A DNA stretch of 64,000 bases from Parabacteroides sp. ZJ-118 (GTDB taxonomy: Bacteria; Bacteroidota; Bacteroidia; Bacteroidales; Tannerellaceae): positions 1 through 64,000 of the forward strand of contig NZ_JAAKDT010000001.1 in NCBI RefSeq assembly GCF_011038785.1, written 5' to 3'. The first letter of the stretch is position 1; each line of letters starts with the position of its first letter. A model generated the notes under the pieces. The model did not search any database. It was not told where the DNA came from and was given only the letters and a program-made list of their open reading frames with translations. Shown here piece by piece: positions 62,266 to 64,000 of the stretch. The translations under genes and the position numbers were made by a program.

Positions 62266-62452
62266 ATGGACTCATTGAACGTGAAGAATTTCGGGCCGAT
62301 CAAAGACGTAAATGTCTTTTTGGGAGACTGGCCCTGCTAATTGGCCCACAAGCTAGTGGCAAAAGCTTATTCTTAGAGTTGTTTAAGCTTGTAAATGACC
62401 ATGCACATATCTTATCTACATTACAAAATTTCCTTTTTAACTTTTTTCATCC
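62266..62452 (+). pseudogene. Frameshifted 5' remnant of an AAA/OLD-like ATPase
   Basis: Starts MDSLNVKNFGPIKDVNVFLG, the beta-strand opening of SMC/RecF/OLD-like ATPases, then a one-base deletion near 62330 shifts the frame. The next frame continues LALLIGPQASGKSLFLELF with an intact Walker A (GPQASGKS). The similarity stops before the sugar transferase gene, so the rest has been lost. Such ATPases are frequent in phage-defence and mobile modules. Confidence 0.7.
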
Positions 62453-63061
62453 ATGTCATACTCAAACTTCAAACGCGGTTGCGACTGGGTCGCATCCGCG
62501 GCGGCGATTGTCGTACTTTCGCCGATCCTCTTAGCGACGGCGTTGGCCATCAAACTGGAGAGCCGGGGGCCTGTTATCTTTAAACAGGAACGACTGGGAC
62601 TCAAGGGTAAGCCTTTCAAGATCTACAAGTTTCGCTCCATGGTGGTAGGTGCCGAGAAACAAGGTACAGGCGTGTATTCCTATAAGGGAGACGCACGGAT
62701 CACTAAGGTAGGGCGATTTATCCGTGCCACGAGTTTGGACGAGCTGCCACAACTTTTTAATATACTGAAAGGCGAAATGTCGCTGATCGGCCCACGCCCG
62801 GCCCTGACCTATCACCCTTGGACTTTCGACAAGTACACGGAGCATCAGAAGAGAATGTTCGACGTACTGCCCGGTATCACCGGCTGGGCGCAGATCAACG
62901 GACGCAAGGAGGTGCCGTGGCCGGAACGTATCGAGCTGAATATCTATTATGTGGAGCATCTTTCGCTCGCGCTGGATATGCGGATCTTGTTTTCTACCCT
63001 CTTCAAGGTACTCACGAATGCCAATAATAACAATACCTCAAATACAAACGGAAATGCTTAA
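62453..63061 (+). CDS. Initiating sugar-1-phosphate transferase of CPS2 (PglC-like)
   Basis: 202 aa. One N-terminal hydrophobic re-entrant segment (about 14-32) and the catalytic domain: VIFKQERLGLKGKPF, YKFRSM, DELPQLFNILKGEMSLIGPRP, GITGWAQINGR. Starts the repeat unit on undecaprenyl phosphate. Here it lies at the distal end of the locus, whereas in CPS1 it is near the head. Codon use returns to the less AT-rich style after the ATPase remnant. Its end overlaps the aldolase start (ATGCTTAA). Confidence 0.92.
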   Translation: MSYSNFKRGCDWVASAAAIVVLSPILLATALAIKLESRGPVIFKQERLGLKGKPFKIYKFRSMVVGAEKQGTGVYSYKGDARITKVGRFIRATSLDELPQLFNILKGEMSLIGPRPALTYHPWTFDKYTEHQKRMFDVLPGITGWAQINGRKEVPWPERIELNIYYVEHLSLALDMRILFSTLFKVLTNANNNNTSNTNGNA

Positions 63062-63875
63062 ATTAATGTACATCACAAATCGCCCGGAAATCGCCCGGAT
63101 AGCGGAAGAGGCCGGGATCGATCGCATCTTCGTCGATTTGGAGACGATCGGTAAACAAAAGCGCCAAGCCGGTATGAATACCGTCCAATCACATCATACC
63201 CTTGAGGATATCCTAAGCATCAGAGACGCTTTCCATAAGGAAGTGCTCGTACGCTCAAACCCGATCTACTCCGGTTCAAGGGACGAGATCGAAACAATCA
63301 TCGCCCATGGCGCAGACGTGGTCATGTTACCCTATTTCAAGACCGTGAACGAGGCGGCCAAGTTTATTGACCTAGTGGAAGGGCGAGCGAAGGTGAACTT
63401 GCTGGTAGAGACCGCCGAGGCCGTGAAACTGATCGACGCGATACTGGCCCTGGAAGGAATCGATGAGATCCATATCGGACTGAATGACCTTCATTTGGCT
63501 TATGGCATGAGATTTATGTTTGAGTTGCTAGCCGATGGAACCGTGGAATACTTAGGGCGCAAAATACGAAATAAGGGAATTGGGTTTGGGTTTGGTGGTA
63601 TCGCCAAGTTGGGAGGCGGGATTCTTCCCGCTGAGCGGGTGATCAAGGAACACTATCGGCTCGGCTCTACCTGCGCGATCCTGTCACGCAGTTTCTACGA
63701 TGCCAATAAGATGGATGACCTCGCGGAAATAAGAGAGTTATTCCTATCGGAGATGAAAAAAATCAGGAAACTGGAGCGAGAGGCACAAGCACACGTCGGT
63801 TATTTTACGGAAAATATCTCCGAGGTAAAAGCGGCGGTGGAATCGGTCGTGAACATGAAATCGATCAAGGTATGA
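63054..63875 (+). CDS. HpcH/HpaI-type aldolase family protein
   Basis: 273 aa from the ATG at 63054 (MLKLMYITNRPEIARIAEEA); an upstream in-frame region overlaps the sugar transferase in another frame and is rejected. TIM-barrel features: RIFVDLETIGK, VMLPYFKTVNEAAKF, LLVETAEAVKLIDA, IHIGLNDLHLAYG. The family makes or splits hydroxy-keto acids from pyruvate and an aldehyde. Overlap with the next dehydrogenase (ATGA) suggests consecutive steps making an acidic side-group or unusual sugar acid. Confidence 0.85.
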   Translation: MLKLMYITNRPEIARIAEEAGIDRIFVDLETIGKQKRQAGMNTVQSHHTLEDILSIRDAFHKEVLVRSNPIYSGSRDEIETIIAHGADVVMLPYFKTVNEAAKFIDLVEGRAKVNLLVETAEAVKLIDAILALEGIDEIHIGLNDLHLAYGMRFMFELLADGTVEYLGRKIRNKGIGFGFGGIAKLGGGILPAERVIKEHYRLGSTCAILSRSFYDANKMDDLAEIRELFLSEMKKIRKLEREAQAHVGYFTENISEVKAAVESVVNMKSIKV

Positions 63876-64000
63876 GACTACTTGTTACCGGGGCATTCTA
63901 TTATCGCCCCAAGCAGATCGAAGCGCTCAAATCGCTGGGAATCGAACTGTTCTTCCTTCAACATGAGCAAGAGCCTATGACGGTGATCGCGCCGGAAGAG
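63872..64000 (+). CDS. D-2-hydroxyacid dehydrogenase family protein, N-terminal part (runs off the right edge)
   Basis: 43 codons visible, MRLLVTGAFYYRPKQIEALK onward, similar to the start of capsule-linked D-isomer 2-hydroxyacid dehydrogenases in Bacteroidales. The start overlaps the aldolase stop by 4 bp. Only the N-terminal catalytic segment is present, so no NAD motif can be checked. Confidence 0.6.
   Translation, partial: MRLLVTGAFYYRPKQIEALKSLGIELFFLQHEQEPMTVIAPEE

Noticed and set aside
1-64000. tRNA, rRNA, diversity-generating retroelement, retron or prophage
   Set aside because: No cloverleaf, rRNA, reverse transcriptase or phage structural gene was recognised on either strand.

Overview
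The window looks like a Bacteroidales chromosome, most likely Parabacteroides (P. distasonis-like). Evidence: TAnnTTTG -7 promoter boxes with TTG-type -33 boxes, UpxY/UpxZ capsule antitermination genes, capsule loci each headed by a tyrosine recombinase and an invertible promoter, and a fused DAHP synthase/chorismate mutase in an aromatic operon. The genus is an inference; no 16S gene is present.

Layout. Positions 1-15357 hold a capsular polysaccharide locus (CPS1) on the minus strand: recombinase, invertible promoter, upxY, upxZ, initiating sugar transferase, an HU-like/DUF4469 protein, a 23-bp-period palindrome array, remnants of an IS and of a fused ugd/epimerase, wzx, glycosyltransferases, a wzy-like polymerase, a frameshifted serine acetyltransferase, and a pyruvyltransferase/iron-sulfur pair, ending at a terminator. 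Positions 15424-43576 are a chromosomal core: cobQ, an oxidoreductase, a DJ-1 protein, two PAS histidine kinases, paaK plus an ACT protein, an ABC transporter, tex, ybaK, a DUF308 protein, an AraC regulator, a phenylalanine/tyrosine operon behind a textbook attenuator, an NtrC/NtrB-type pair, mntH, glnS, a TPR protein and a DUF368 (PopT-type) carrier. Positions 43981-64000 hold a second capsule locus (CPS2) on the plus strand: recombinase, second invertible segment, short upxY, wza, wzc, PHP phosphatase, UDP-HexNAc epimerase and dehydrogenase, a polymerase-like protein, a second DUF4469 gene followed by a second 23-bp array, wzx, a glycosyltransferase, two ATP-grasp proteins, an aldo/keto reductase, a CapK-like ligase, phage-defence-like ATPase debris, a sugar transferase, an aldolase, and the start of a 2-hydroxyacid dehydrogenase.

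The two capsule loci are mirror images around the core, with the same head design (recombinase, IR-promoter-IR, UpxY). As sequenced, the CPS1 promoter points into its operon (ON). The best candidate in CPS2 points away (OFF), with lower certainty. Both recombination sites are dyads around a 7-bp core of form TCnGnAA. The two DUF4469 genes are closely similar, and both sit exactly at the change from GC-richer regulatory/conserved genes to AT-rich, strain-variable wzx/glycosyltransferase genes.

The most unusual signal is a family of intergenic arrays whose units repeat every 23 bp (10802-10911, 43589-43680, 54540-54629). Units are short palindromes or alternating G/C-swapped half-sites. The sequence differs completely between arrays, but the 23-bp phase is exact in each. 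Two of the three directly follow a DUF4469 gene. I know of no description of such elements.
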